The notes: generated by a model not told the origin, from the letters alone. 64,000 bases of DNA from an uncultured Acetatifactor sp. (GCA_934436435.1 CAKSAN010000013.1:86476-150475), one strand, 5' to 3'. Positions 54,574 to 63,744 are shown, counted from the stretch's first letter. A program made the numbers and translations.

Positions 54574-56076
54574 ATGACGACCTCCTGTACAAATGCTAAA
54601 CCGGGCGGCTATATGACGGTATACCTGGCACTTACCGTGACAGTAATCATTGCGTTGTGTCTGGCTTTGATCGAAGGCTGTCGGTATCGGGGAATTTCAT
54701 TGGAAACGGAATGCGTCATGGACATTGGAATGGACAGTATTCTGGCGGAATATCACAGAGAGTTACAGAAACAGTACAACCTGTTTGCCATAGACTGTTC
54801 CTACGGATCAGAGAATGCTTCCACAGAACAGACAGAGAGACATCTGTTGGACTATATGAACCGGAATTTTTCTCTGGAGGATGTGTTCCTCGAAAAATTA
54901 TTATATCGTGACTTCTTTGCGATTCTGGCAGAGGAAGCGGAGATTACCAAAGCCGCTTTTTTGACGGATGAAGAAGGGGAGGTATTTCGGAGAATTGCTG
55001 CCAATGCCATGGAGGATACAGTTGGAATCGGCCTGATGCAACAGCTTACGGACTGGCTGCAGACCATAGAATCCCGGGGGTTGGAGCACCAGGATATTGC
55101 AGGGGAAAAGCAGCGTATTGATGAGGAGATCCTGGAATATGACGGAAAGAAGACAGCGGCAGGAAAGATCCTTCATATTGAGAATCCCACAGCGGCGTTG
55201 GAAGAAAAAAGAAACAGCGGATTACTGAAGCTGGTAATGGAGGAAGAAGAGATCTCCTCCCGTAGGATCGAACCGGAGACATTATGGGAAGCGAGGGCAG
55301 AACGTGGAGAAATAAACCACGGAAATCTGTCGCTGGAGGAACCGGAGAAATGGGAAAAATTCGAAGAAAAAATATTCTTTCATGAATACCTCCTAAGGTA
55401 TCTGGGACGGTATGGTCAGGAGAAAAAGGACGGTCCGTTATGGTATCAGACAGAATATGTCATTATGGGCAAAGACAATGACATGGAGAACCTTAAAGGA
55501 GTGATAAATCGTATTTTTATCATACGGGAAGCGGCGAATACCCTCTATCTGACGGAAAGCGAAGAAAAATATGCCATAGCGGAAGCATTGGGAGAAGTTC
55601 TGGCAGCAGCAATGATGGTACCGGAGATTGCAGGATTGCTCACGGCGACATTGATTCTGGGATGGGCGTTTGCGGAAAGTGTTTATGACGTAAAAGTCAT
55701 TCTTGCAGGAGGAAAGATCCCTCTGCTTAAGAATGATGCTACATGGCATTACGGTTTGTCTGCTGCGTTACTGGGAGAACTGTCGGGGATGTCTGCAGAG
55801 GAATTGGAAACGGTACAGGGAATGGCCTACGAAGATTACCTGAGAGTATTTCTGCTGCTTTGTGAGGAGAAAAATGTTTCTTATCGTGCAATGAGCATGG
55901 TAGAGCAGGATATTCGAAACACCCCGGGAAACAGGGATTTTCGTCTGGATGCATGCCTTGTGGAAATAAGAATGAATGTCAAAGTAAAGAGCAAATACGG
56001 ATATACTTTTGAGATCGAGAGGCAAAAGTCCTATATAGAATCTCTGGAATCGACAGGAAATAGCGGAAAACGATGA
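54574..56076 (+). CDS. DUF5702 protein, Tad-associated minor pilin-like component
   Basis: 500 residues from ATG 54574 (GAGAGG six bases upstream; ATG 54568 touches that site). N-terminal TadG-like helix: GGYMTVYLALTVTVIIALCL then ALIEGCRYRG. A long extracytoplasmic helical domain (about 45-380) follows, with a hydrophobic stretch near 350-375 and a beta-rich end (RLDACLVEIRMNVKVKSKYG). DUF5702 proteins accompany Tad loci of Clostridia; I name the family from memory. It probably sits at or near the pilus base or tip. Confidence 0.8.
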   Translation: MTTSCTNAKPGGYMTVYLALTVTVIIALCLALIEGCRYRGISLETECVMDIGMDSILAEYHRELQKQYNLFAIDCSYGSENASTEQTERHLLDYMNRNFSLEDVFLEKLLYRDFFAILAEEAEITKAAFLTDEEGEVFRRIAANAMEDTVGIGLMQQLTDWLQTIESRGLEHQDIAGEKQRIDEEILEYDGKKTAAGKILHIENPTAALEEKRNSGLLKLVMEEEEISSRRIEPETLWEARAERGEINHGNLSLEEPEKWEKFEEKIFFHEYLLRYLGRYGQEKKDGPLWYQTEYVIMGKDNDMENLKGVINRIFIIREAANTLYLTESEEKYAIAEALGEVLAAAMMVPEIAGLLTATLILGWAFAESVYDVKVILAGGKIPLLKNDATWHYGLSAALLGELSGMSAEELETVQGMAYEDYLRVFLLLCEEKNVSYRAMSMVEQDIRNTPGNRDFRLDACLVEIRMNVKVKSKYGYTFEIERQKSYIESLESTGNSGKR

Positions 56077-56099
56077 AAAGAGAAGGGAGGTGAGCAGCG

Positions 56100-57056
56100 A
56101 TGTCCTCTTTATGGAAATATTGCATTACAACTATTAACAAAAAAGATTCAAGTCCTACTCCGACAGTAAGAAGAACTCTTAGCCCATGTAACATTTTACT
56201 CCCCGTAAAATTTCTGAAATTTGCAGATTTCATAAAGAGGATATCACTGCTTATACTCCCGGAGACATCGGTAAGAGCAAGCATGACAGTAGAGACTGCA
56301 TTGGTATTGCCGCTTTTTTGCTTTTTTATGATTCATATGGGAAGCGCCATAGAGATGATACGTCTGCACGGAAATCTGGAAGTGGCTTTGTGGGATGTCG
56401 GCAGGCAGATCGGCATATATGGGGGACTGCCGGATACGGGAAAGGGTGGAGGCAGTGAGGAAGAGGATTCCGGCGACCGATTGGGAACCGTGGCACTTTC
56501 TTATACCTATGTCAAAAACAGAATAGTCCATCAACTGGGAGAGGAATATCTGGAACAGTCACCTTTGGATCAGGGAATAGATGGTCTGCAATTTTTGGAA
56601 AGCAGTACCCGGGGCGATAACTATGAGATCATCGTTACATACAGAGTGAGTCCGTTGGCGGAGCTGTTGGGATTTCGAAAATTCCGTATGGGGAACAGAT
56701 ACTATGGACATCTGTGGAACGGTTATGAGATCCCGGGCACAGAGGATGCCGGAGAGTATGTATATGTGACGGAAGATTCTGCGGTATACCACATAAGCAG
56801 AGAATGTACACACTTAAGACTGTCGGTCCGGCCCGTAGAAGTAGCGGAGGTTCCCAAGGGATATCGCCCCTGTGAAAAATGTATGGGAGGGAAAGTGAAT
56901 GGGATTGTCCCGGGAGGCAGCATTTATTATATCTGTACAGAGGGAGAAAGCTATCATAGCAGGAGAGACTGCCCTGGGCTTAAGAGAACCGTATATTGTA
57001 TAGCAAAAAAAGAAGCAGAGGGCTACAGGAAATGCAGCAGGTGCGGAAAAACATAA
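56100..57056 (+). CDS. TadE-like pseudopilin with two C-terminal Zn-finger-like modules
   Basis: 318 residues with GGGAGGTGAG before the ATG. TadE-type helix at 61-85 (ASMTVETALVLPLFCFFMIH), with a 60-residue N-terminal leader unusually long for a pseudopilin. The C-terminal third has two copies of YH-x4-C ... GYR-x-C-x2-C: Y230-H231, C236, C258, C261, and Y285-H286, C291, C312, C315. The spacing resembles Ada-type metal-binding modules. They would be outside the cell, where they could bind Zn or form disulphides. Metal binding is inference. Confidence 0.85.
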   Translation: MSSLWKYCITTINKKDSSPTPTVRRTLSPCNILLPVKFLKFADFIKRISLLILPETSVRASMTVETALVLPLFCFFMIHMGSAIEMIRLHGNLEVALWDVGRQIGIYGGLPDTGKGGGSEEEDSGDRLGTVALSYTYVKNRIVHQLGEEYLEQSPLDQGIDGLQFLESSTRGDNYEIIVTYRVSPLAELLGFRKFRMGNRYYGHLWNGYEIPGTEDAGEYVYVTEDSAVYHISRECTHLRLSVRPVEVAEVPKGYRPCEKCMGGKVNGIVPGGSIYYICTEGESYHSRRDCPGLKRTVYCIAKKEAEGYRKCSRCGKT

Positions 57057-57069
57057 AACAGGAGAAAAT

Positions 57070-57486
57070 GTGAAGTTGGAAATGCTGGAGAAGATTATAC
57101 TGACAGGATATCTTCTGGCAGGCAGCTGGTGTGATATTCGTAAGAGAGCTGTTCCGTTGTTGCTTTTGAGCCTGGGAGGAGTGTTCGTTTTCGCGGACAT
57201 TTTTTTCAGGGGATGGGAAAGTGGCAGGGTGATGGCATTGCTCCCCGGAGTCCTGCTGGTATTGTTGTCAAAGGCAACAAAGGGAATTGGTGCGGCAGAC
57301 GGTATCGTATTGTTTTGCGTGGGGTTTATAAGCAGAAGTAAAAGTATTCTTTTTATATTCGGAATAAGTCTCATCTACATCTTTTTCTATTCCATGATCC
57401 TTTTTATCAGAAAACGAAATCATGACATACAGATTCCGTACCTTCCCTTTTTACTGGCAGCATATATAACGGTTTGGATATTGTAG
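57070..57486 (+). CDS. second prepilin peptidase (A24 family), short
   Basis: 138 residues from GTG with AGGAGA six bases upstream. D22 in SWCDIRKRAVP and D77 in KGIGAADGIV match the two catalytic aspartates of A24 peptidases; about four to five helices. Second peptidase in the same operon; it may process the TadE-like pseudopilins while the other handles Flp, or the reverse. Confidence 0.82.
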   Translation: MKLEMLEKIILTGYLLAGSWCDIRKRAVPLLLLSLGGVFVFADIFFRGWESGRVMALLPGVLLVLLSKATKGIGAADGIVLFCVGFISRSKSILFIFGISLIYIFFYSMILFIRKRNHDIQIPYLPFLLAAYITVWIL

Positions 57487-57512
57487 AAATAATCAGGATC
57501 GGAGGTAACAGT

Positions 57513-57995
57513 ATGCAAAATAAATATTACAGGGCATATTTTACGGTGGAGGCAGCAATTCTTTATCCTGTGGTACTGGGAGTGGTATTACTGATGATGT
57601 ATTTGCTGTTTTTTGAATATGACAGATGTCTGTTGGAACAGGATATGGGAAGAGCCGCGGTAAGAGGCGGAGGCAGATGGATGCAGAAAAAGGAAGAACT
57701 GAATCGACAGTTACAGGAAAAGGATCTGTTCTTTAATACGGAGAAATACATTGCATGGGAAGGTGAATTGCCCACATGGAGGCTGGAAAAGAACCAGGTG
57801 ACGGTAGAACAGACAGGGAGAATGCCCTATCCGTTTTCGACCATTTTGGGATTGCCCCGGTATTGGAGCGCGAAAGCATCGTTTCGGGTAAATCGGAACA
57901 GTCCGGTAGATATCTTAAGAAAATATCAGCGGTATCAGGAGATAACAGAGGAAGCGGCAGGAGATGGAAATTCTGCAGAAGATGCCGTTCAGTAG
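57513..57995 (+). CDS. TadE-like pseudopilin
   Basis: 160 residues from ATG 57513 (GGAGG upstream). N-terminal YYRAYFTVEAAILYPVVLGV helix with the TVEAA processing-type motif, then a soluble domain with HPPPLT-free, Arg/Lys-rich sequence (RYWSAKASFRVNRNSPVDIL). The small size fits a minor pilin. Between a prepilin peptidase and an FHA protein gene. Confidence 0.85.
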   Translation: MQNKYYRAYFTVEAAILYPVVLGVVLLMMYLLFFEYDRCLLEQDMGRAAVRGGGRWMQKKEELNRQLQEKDLFFNTEKYIAWEGELPTWRLEKNQVTVEQTGRMPYPFSTILGLPRYWSAKASFRVNRNSPVDILRKYQRYQEITEEAAGDGNSAEDAVQ

Positions 57996-58011
57996 GAAGG
58001 GATGACAGGAA

Positions 58012-59145
58012 ATGTTAAATACAGAATACATTCGGAGTTTAAATGCAAATTATGAAAGACTGTTGTTGGAACAGAAACCGGAAGAAAAGAAATATCAATA
58101 TTGTATGATCAGCAGGGGAGGAATCAGGGGATTGCTGCCTTGCAGCCTGCGATACATAGATGGCGAGGCCTATTTGTATTACGATATTACTTCCAGACAG
58201 AATATCGCCCAGCTTTTTGAAAAGAAACCTATGACGAGACAGTGGGTCATGGACTTTTTGTGGAGCATGCGCAGAGTGAGGCAGGAAATGTCCCGATTTC
58301 TTCTGGAGGAAAGCAATATTATATGGTTTCCACAGCATGTGTATCAGGATCTGGAGAAAAAAGATTTCTATTTCATATACATTCCGTATTGTGGGGAGAA
58401 TACGGGATTTGCCGATCTGATGGAATATCTGGTAGAACATGTGGATTATCAGGACGAAGGATTAGTGGAGTATATTTATAAGGCCTATGAGCAATATGAA
58501 GCAGCAGGGGATGCTTATTTACAGGGCAAGATTTTTGAAGATGCAGAGTGCCTTAGAATAACAGAAAATGACAACAGCAGAGAAGAGGAGGAAGTCACCG
58601 TCGGGGAAGAGGAAACGGAGGTCGAAAGAGTAAACGAAGAAAAGCAGATGGAAGAAACAGTTTTTGCTTCGAAAGAGAAAAAGAGCCTGTTTAATCTGTG
58701 GGAAAACCGGAAAAAGAAAGAAAAGCAGGAAAAAGAGAGTTATACCAGAAATCTGCAACTTACCATGACAGGATATGCGGTGGCGGAGGAGACGGCCTAT
58801 GAAGAAGAGGATATGGGGAAAACCATATATATGGAAGAAAAACCGGCCCCCAGAGAGAACGTCCATCGCCTGCTGTCTGAGGAGGGAAAACTTCTTGCGA
58901 CATTGGAACAGCCGTCTTATACCATCGGAAAAAAGAGAGGAGAAGCGGATCTGGTATTAAACGATTTGTCGATCAGCAGACTTCACGCAAGGATCGTAAA
59001 AGAAACGGACGGTTATTATCTGGAAGATATGAATTCTACGAACGGTACTTTTAAAAACGGATTACAGTTACAGCCTTATGAAAAAAGGAAGCTTGAGGAG
59101 GGAGACGAGATCACACTGGGGAAGACGACCATAGTTTATCGGTAG
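58012..59145 (+). CDS. DUF6382 protein with C-terminal FHA domain
   Basis: 377 residues. The N-terminal 170 residues are the DUF6382 region (YCMISRGGIRGLLPCSLRYI, YDITSRQNIAQLFEKKPMT), followed by a charged Glu/Lys linker (about 185-275). The FHA domain at 300-377 has TIGKKRGEADLVLNDLSISR, LHARIV and MNSTNGTFKNGLQL. FHA domains bind phosphothreonine, so a Ser/Thr kinase input is implied, though no kinase is in the window. Last gene of the Tad operon. Confidence 0.88.
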   Translation: MLNTEYIRSLNANYERLLLEQKPEEKKYQYCMISRGGIRGLLPCSLRYIDGEAYLYYDITSRQNIAQLFEKKPMTRQWVMDFLWSMRRVRQEMSRFLLEESNIIWFPQHVYQDLEKKDFYFIYIPYCGENTGFADLMEYLVEHVDYQDEGLVEYIYKAYEQYEAAGDAYLQGKIFEDAECLRITENDNSREEEEVTVGEEETEVERVNEEKQMEETVFASKEKKSLFNLWENRKKKEKQEKESYTRNLQLTMTGYAVAEETAYEEEDMGKTIYMEEKPAPRENVHRLLSEEGKLLATLEQPSYTIGKKRGEADLVLNDLSISRLHARIVKETDGYYLEDMNSTNGTFKNGLQLQPYEKRKLEEGDEITLGKTTIVYR

Positions 59146-59166
59146 GCCGGTGGGAGACCCTTTTGG

Positions 59167-59196
59167 TTGACGGAGCAGTACAAATAGTGGTACATT
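59167..59196 (+). promoter_or_regulatory. possible promoter of rhomboid gene
   Basis: TTGACG (59167-59172), 18-base spacer, TACATT (59191-59196). Confidence 0.5.
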
Positions 59197-59226
59197 TTAG
59201 ATATTAAAACAAAAAGGAGTGTTTCG

Positions 59227-59829
59227 GTGAAAAAACGGCAGGAAATACCCTGGGCAAGCGGGACGCTTGTGGCAATTAATGTAATTGTATTTCTTATATG
59301 TACTTTTTCGGGAAACGTGTTATATAATAAAGGCGAGTTGGATGTTACCAGTGTATTAGCCGGTAAACAGTATGGCAGGATCCTGTGGGCAACCTTCCTT
59401 CATGCGGGTATTCAGCACCTTTTTAACAACATGGTAATTTTGTTTTTTCTGGGTGCCATGATTGAGAAAGTGACGGGACATATACAGTTTCTACTGCTTT
59501 ATTTCCTGTCCGGGGTCGGAGGCAATCTTTGCTCCCTGTTGGCAAAACTGATACGGATGGATGCTTCCGCATCAGTAGGCGCAAGCGGAGCAATCTTTGG
59601 ACTGGATGGAGTATTGCTGGCATGGATTTTGCTGGATCGACAATCCATGCCGGATGTCACACTGAAACGTGTAATTCTTATGATAGCATTATCACTGTAC
59701 AGTGGATTTACGGCACAGAATATAGACAATGCGGCACATGTGGGCGGACTGATAACCGGATTTCTGGCAGGGCTCCTGTTCTGCACCATCAGGAAACACA
59801 GAAGACAAAATAAAACGGAAGAGGTGTAG
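59227..59829 (+). CDS. rhomboid-family intramembrane serine protease
   Basis: 200 residues from GTG with AAAAAGGAGTG upstream. Six helices; catalytic S120 in GASGAIFG and H171 in NAAHVGG; also ATFLHAGIQHLFNNMV near 56-70. It cleaves membrane proteins within the bilayer. It follows the Tad operon by 81 bases but appears to have its own promoter; substrate unknown. Confidence 0.94.
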   Translation: MKKRQEIPWASGTLVAINVIVFLICTFSGNVLYNKGELDVTSVLAGKQYGRILWATFLHAGIQHLFNNMVILFFLGAMIEKVTGHIQFLLLYFLSGVGGNLCSLLAKLIRMDASASVGASGAIFGLDGVLLAWILLDRQSMPDVTLKRVILMIALSLYSGFTAQNIDNAAHVGGLITGFLAGLLFCTIRKHRRQNKTEEV

Positions 59830-59831
59830 AT

Positions 59832-60839
59832 TTGAATATCAACATTTACTATGGCGGACGAGGAATCATTGACGATCCTACGATTTATGTGATCAACAAG
59901 ATGCAGGAAGTTCTGGAAGAACTGAGGGTACATGTGGAGAGATACAATCTCTATGACGGTAAGACCAATATCACGACACTTCCCCAGACGTTGAAGGAAG
60001 CAGACGGGATCATTCTGGCGACTACTGTGGAATGGTACGGTATCGGCGGATATATGCAGCAATTTCTGGATGCCTGCTGGCTGTACGGAGATAAAGAGAC
60101 CATATCTGGAATGTATATGTGTCCGGTGGTGATGTCTACGACCTATGGAGAGAGAGAGGGTAAACTCAGTCTTGCGGCAGCATGGGAGATCCTGGGCGGA
60201 TTGCCCTGCAGCGGTATCTGCGGATACATTGAGAATACGGTGACGCTGGAGATGAATGAGCAGTACGGCCAGCTCATTGAGAAGAAGGCGGAAAACATGT
60301 ATCGCACGATCAACCAGAAGCTTGCCAGCTTCCCTGCCAGCAATAAAGTGATGCGTCAGAAAGTGACGATTCCGAAAGCAATCAATCTGACGCCACAGGA
60401 GACAGAACAGTTGTCGGAATATGTATCGGATGATACTTTCGTACAGAGACAGAAGGAAGATATTCAGGAACTGACCTCTATGTTCCGGGATATGTTGGAC
60501 AATAGCGGAGCGGATAACGAACAGGAATATCTGGAGGAATTTAAGAAGGCCTTTGTACCACAGCCGGGACTTGATGCAAAGTATGTTATTAATATAGAAG
60601 AAAAGAAGAATCCTCTGTGGATCGCTGTCAGCGGTGGCAAGGCAGACTGCGGATATGGAGAGACGGACAAACCGGATGTGGAGATGCAGATGAATCGTGC
60701 CGCCATGGAAGACATTGTAAATGGAAGAATGACGTTCCAGAGAGCGTTTATGTCAGGCGTTATGAAGCGAATGAAGGGAGATTTCCGAATCCTTAGAACA
60801 CTGGATCAGATGTTCCCCTTTGAAGAAAATAACAGATAG
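59832..60839 (+). CDS. flavodoxin-like oxidoreductase fused to SCP2-type domain
   Basis: 335 residues from TTG (GAGGTG five bases upstream; starts two bases after the rhomboid stop). N-terminal flavodoxin/NADPH-dependent FMN-reductase fold (about 1-165: INIYYGGRGIIDDPTIYV, GIILATTVEWYGIGGYMQQF), then a helical linker and a C-terminal SCP2 sterol-carrier-like domain (about 245-335: KNPLWIAVSGGKADCGYGE, DIVNGRMTFQRAFMSGVMK). The fusion suggests an FMN enzyme acting on a hydrophobic substrate; none identified. Confidence 0.83.
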   Translation: MNINIYYGGRGIIDDPTIYVINKMQEVLEELRVHVERYNLYDGKTNITTLPQTLKEADGIILATTVEWYGIGGYMQQFLDACWLYGDKETISGMYMCPVVMSTTYGEREGKLSLAAAWEILGGLPCSGICGYIENTVTLEMNEQYGQLIEKKAENMYRTINQKLASFPASNKVMRQKVTIPKAINLTPQETEQLSEYVSDDTFVQRQKEDIQELTSMFRDMLDNSGADNEQEYLEEFKKAFVPQPGLDAKYVINIEEKKNPLWIAVSGGKADCGYGETDKPDVEMQMNRAAMEDIVNGRMTFQRAFMSGVMKRMKGDFRILRTLDQMFPFEENNR

Positions 60840-60849
60840 GAGCAAAACG

Positions 60850-61260
60850 ATGAAAAAGGACGATTGTATTTTCTGTAAAATTGCGAACGGAGAGATCCCT
60901 TCCAAGACTTTATACGAGGACGGGAATTTCAGAGTGATACTGGATCTGGGACCGGCCACCAGAGGACATGCGCTGATCCTCCCCAAGGACCACGCGGATA
61001 ATCTCTATGAACTGCCGGAGGAGACCGCAGCAAAAGTATTTGTTCTTGCAAAAAATATGGCAACAAAAATGACAGAGAAATTGCACTGTGATGGTCTCAA
61101 TATCGTACAGAATAACGGAGAAGCAGCAGGACAGACAGTTCAGCATTTCCATATGCATCTGATTCCCCGCTATGAGAATGACGGCCAGCATATTTTGTGG
61201 AACCCGGGAGAGAGCACTCCGGAAGAACTGGAAGAGATTCGCAAAACCATTACAGAATAA
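60850..61260 (+). CDS. HIT-family nucleotide hydrolase (HinT-like)
   Basis: 136 residues from ATG 60850 (AGGAGC upstream). CIFCKIANGEIPSKTLYED N-terminus with zinc-type CxxC, ILPKDHADNLYEL, and the HIT triad VQHFHMHLIPR. Hydrolyses nucleoside phosphoramidates such as AMP-lysine. Followed 12 bases later by the fumarase genes. Confidence 0.96.
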   Translation: MKKDDCIFCKIANGEIPSKTLYEDGNFRVILDLGPATRGHALILPKDHADNLYELPEETAAKVFVLAKNMATKMTEKLHCDGLNIVQNNGEAAGQTVQHFHMHLIPRYENDGQHILWNPGESTPEELEEIRKTITE

Positions 61261-61272
61261 CAGGGAGAAGCC

Positions 61273-62115
61273 ATGAGAACAGTAGATGTAAATACTTTGA
61301 CGCAAAATATCAAAGAAATGTGCATAGAGGCGAATCATTTTCTGTCTGAGGATATGAAAAAGGCATTTACAAAGGCGGAGCAGCAGGAAAAGGCTCCTTT
61401 GGGAAAACAGATCCTGCAACAGTTGCAACAGAATATGGATATTGCAGGCAAGGATATGATTCCCATCTGCCAGGATACCGGAATGGCCGTTGTATTTCTG
61501 GAAGTGGGTCAGGATGTGCATCTGACAGGAGGCAATGTGGAAGATGCTGTCAATGAGGGTGTCAGACAGGGATACATAGACGGCTATCTGAGAAAATCCG
61601 TGGTGAAAGATCCCATTTACCGGGAGAATACCAGGGATAATACGCCTGCGATCATTCATTACAGTATTGTTCCGGGGGACCGTGTCCGGATAACGGTGGC
61701 ACCCAAAGGCTTTGGCAGCGAGAATATGAGCAGAGTCTTTATGCTCAAACCGGCAGATGGCATAGAAGGTGTGAAAAATGCGATTCTGACGGCAGTAAAA
61801 GATGCGGGGCCAAATGCATGTCCGCCTATGGTAGTAGGAGTGGGAATCGGAGGCACCTTCGAGAAATGCGCATTGATGGCGAAGAAGGCATTGACAAGAC
61901 CGGTGGATGAACATTCTGAGATTCCTTATGTAAAGGAACTGGAAGAGGAACTTCTGGAAAAGATCAACAAGTCGGGAATCGGACCGGGTGGACTGGGTGG
62001 TTCCACAACGGCGCTTGCCGTCAATATTAATACGTATCCCACACATATAGCAGGACTGCCGGTAGCTGTAAACATCTGTTGTCATGTCAACAGACATGCC
62101 ATCAGAGAGATCTGA
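61273..62115 (+). CDS. class I fumarate hydratase, alpha subunit
   Basis: 280 residues. Iron-sulfur cluster Cys66 in PICQDTGM, a second Cys in GGTFEKCALM, a third in AVNICCHVNRH; substrate loop GPGGLGGSTTALAV. Together with the beta subunit it hydrates fumarate to malate. It could also be a tartrate dehydratase-type pair; fumarase is more common in this setting. Confidence 0.93.
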   Translation: MRTVDVNTLTQNIKEMCIEANHFLSEDMKKAFTKAEQQEKAPLGKQILQQLQQNMDIAGKDMIPICQDTGMAVVFLEVGQDVHLTGGNVEDAVNEGVRQGYIDGYLRKSVVKDPIYRENTRDNTPAIIHYSIVPGDRVRITVAPKGFGSENMSRVFMLKPADGIEGVKNAILTAVKDAGPNACPPMVVGVGIGGTFEKCALMAKKALTRPVDEHSEIPYVKELEEELLEKINKSGIGPGGLGGSTTALAVNINTYPTHIAGLPVAVNICCHVNRHAIREI

Positions 62116-62161
62116 GATTAACTTAATTACCGGAGATTATAATAAACGGAGTGTAGGCAAC

Positions 62162-62713
62162 ATGGATAAATATGTAAAAGTACCTCTCAGTGATGAAGAC
62201 GCCCGTTCTCTGAAGTCAGGAGATTATGTATACCTGACGGGGACAATCTATACGGCTCGGGATGCGGCTCATAAGAGAATGCAGGAAGCACTGGAAAAGG
62301 GAGAGACACTTCCTGTAGAAATGAAAAATAATGTAATCTACTACATGGGACCGTCACCGGCAAGAGAAGGCAGACCTATCGGCTCTGCGGGTCCGACAAC
62401 GGCCAGCAGAATGGATAAGTATGCACCGGACTTATTGGATCTGGGCCTGAAGGGAATGATAGGAAAGGGAAAAAGATCACAGGCTGTTATAGATGCTATC
62501 GTGCGAAACGGCGCGGTATATTTTGCGGCAGTGGGAGGAGCGGGGGCTCTTCTGTCCCGTGCAATCACATCTTCGGAAGTAATTGCCTATGACGACCTTG
62601 GTACAGAGGCAATTCGCAGACTGACGGTAAAGGATTTCCCTGCCATTGTGGTAATTGATGTGGAGGGAAATAATCTGTATGAGACAGCTGTAAAAGAATA
62701 CAGCGAAGAGTAG
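62162..62713 (+). CDS. class I fumarate hydratase, beta subunit
   Basis: 183 residues from ATG 62162 (GGAGTG upstream). Swivelling domain: LKSGDYVYLTGTIYTARDAA, YYMGPSPAREGRPIGSAGPT, then TASRMDKYAPDLL, GAVYFAAVGGAGALLSRAI. It completes the active site of the alpha subunit encoded 46 bases upstream. Confidence 0.94.
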   Translation: MDKYVKVPLSDEDARSLKSGDYVYLTGTIYTARDAAHKRMQEALEKGETLPVEMKNNVIYYMGPSPAREGRPIGSAGPTTASRMDKYAPDLLDLGLKGMIGKGKRSQAVIDAIVRNGAVYFAAVGGAGALLSRAITSSEVIAYDDLGTEAIRRLTVKDFPAIVVIDVEGNNLYETAVKEYSEE

Positions 62714-62726
62714 ACAGGGGCGGACA

Positions 62727-63434
62727 ATGTATAGAATCATACTGATGGTGGTAAGATTGTTCTATAGGGTACCGTATTATCTGATCAGAATATGGTGGCT
62801 GGGAACCAGGAAGAACTTTGATCTGGAAAAGAATTATGCATTCATTAAAAAGGTGACCAAAGCGGCAAATCGTGCCGGAAGAGTGACCATAGAGAGCTAT
62901 GGTGTGGAGAACATCCCGGAGGAAAATGGGTTTATTTTCTTTCCCAATCACCAGGGGATGTTTGACGCACTTGTATTTCTCGAGTCCTGTCCGGTTCCTT
63001 TCTCCGTAGTCTATAAGAAAGAAGTAAGTAATGTGATCCTGTTGAAACAGGTATTCAGGGCATTGCATGCGATCGCTATAGACAGGGAGGATATTAAACA
63101 GTCGCTTCAGGTAATCAATCAGATGACCGAGGAGGTAAAGCAGGGCAGGAACTTCCTGATTTTCCCGGAGGGAACCAGAAGCCGCATGGGGAATCAGCTT
63201 CTTCCCTTTAAAGGTGGAACCTTTAAAAGCGCTGTCAGAGCAAAATGTCCTATTGTACCCTGCGCCCTGATTGATTCCTATAAACCGTTTGATGAGAAGT
63301 CTATAGCTCCGGTAACGGTAAAGCTGATTTATTTGCAACCAATTTGTTACGAAGAGTATAAACAGATGAAGACTCCGGAGATTGCCGACCTTGTAAAATC
63401 AAGGATTGAAGAGGCTATTCGACAATATTTATAA
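62727..63434 (+). CDS. plsC: 1-acyl-sn-glycerol-3-phosphate acyltransferase
   Basis: 235 residues. N-terminal hydrophobic helix, catalytic H75-x4-D80 in FFPNHQGMFDAL, glycerol-phosphate-binding FPEGTRSRMGNQLLPFKGGT (146-165). It makes phosphatidic acid at the membrane. It starts 13 bases after the fumarase beta gene. Confidence 0.95.
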   Translation: MYRIILMVVRLFYRVPYYLIRIWWLGTRKNFDLEKNYAFIKKVTKAANRAGRVTIESYGVENIPEENGFIFFPNHQGMFDALVFLESCPVPFSVVYKKEVSNVILLKQVFRALHAIAIDREDIKQSLQVINQMTEEVKQGRNFLIFPEGTRSRMGNQLLPFKGGTFKSAVRAKCPIVPCALIDSYKPFDEKSIAPVTVKLIYLQPICYEEYKQMKTPEIADLVKSRIEEAIRQYL

Positions 63435-63462
63435 ACAATATCTACAATTAATAAAAAAGCGA

Positions 63463-63491
63463 TTGACAAACGCATGGAGCTTATGTATAAT
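63463..63491 (+). promoter_or_regulatory. consensus promoter of tRNA-Ser
   Basis: TTGACA (63463-63468), 17-base spacer, TATAAT (63486-63491): a perfect consensus promoter 60 bases before the tRNA. Confidence 0.9.
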
Positions 63492-63550
63492 AATTTTTGC
63501 GTCACGAAATGACGCTAATAACATATTGGTAGAGACGACATTCAGATTAT

Positions 63551-63638
63551 GGAGAAATACTCAAGAGGCTGAAGAGGCGCCCCTGCTAAGGGTGTAGGTC
63601 GGGCAACCGGCGCGAGGGTTCAAATCCCTCTTTCTCCG
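63551..63638 (+). tRNA. tRNA-Ser (anticodon GCU)
   Basis: 88-base class II tRNA. Acceptor GGAGAAA pairs with TTTCTCC, discriminator G; anticodon loop CTGCTAA with GCT at 63595-63597; long variable arm (TAGGTCGGGCAACCGGCGC); T-arm AGGG-TTCAAAT-CCCT. CCA not encoded. Confidence 0.98.
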
Positions 63639-63660
63639 TTTACTACCAATAGGAAGTAAA

Positions 63661-63695
63661 AGAAGAATCTTAAGAGATTGAGATTTCTTTTTTTA
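63661..63695 (+). terminator. terminator after tRNA-Ser
   Basis: Imperfect stem AAGAATCT/AGATTTCTT followed by a long T run. Confidence 0.75.
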
Positions 63696-63744
63696 CGCCT
63701 TTTCTGCCATTGCAAATGCTTTGGAAAATCAATGTAAAAAGTTG

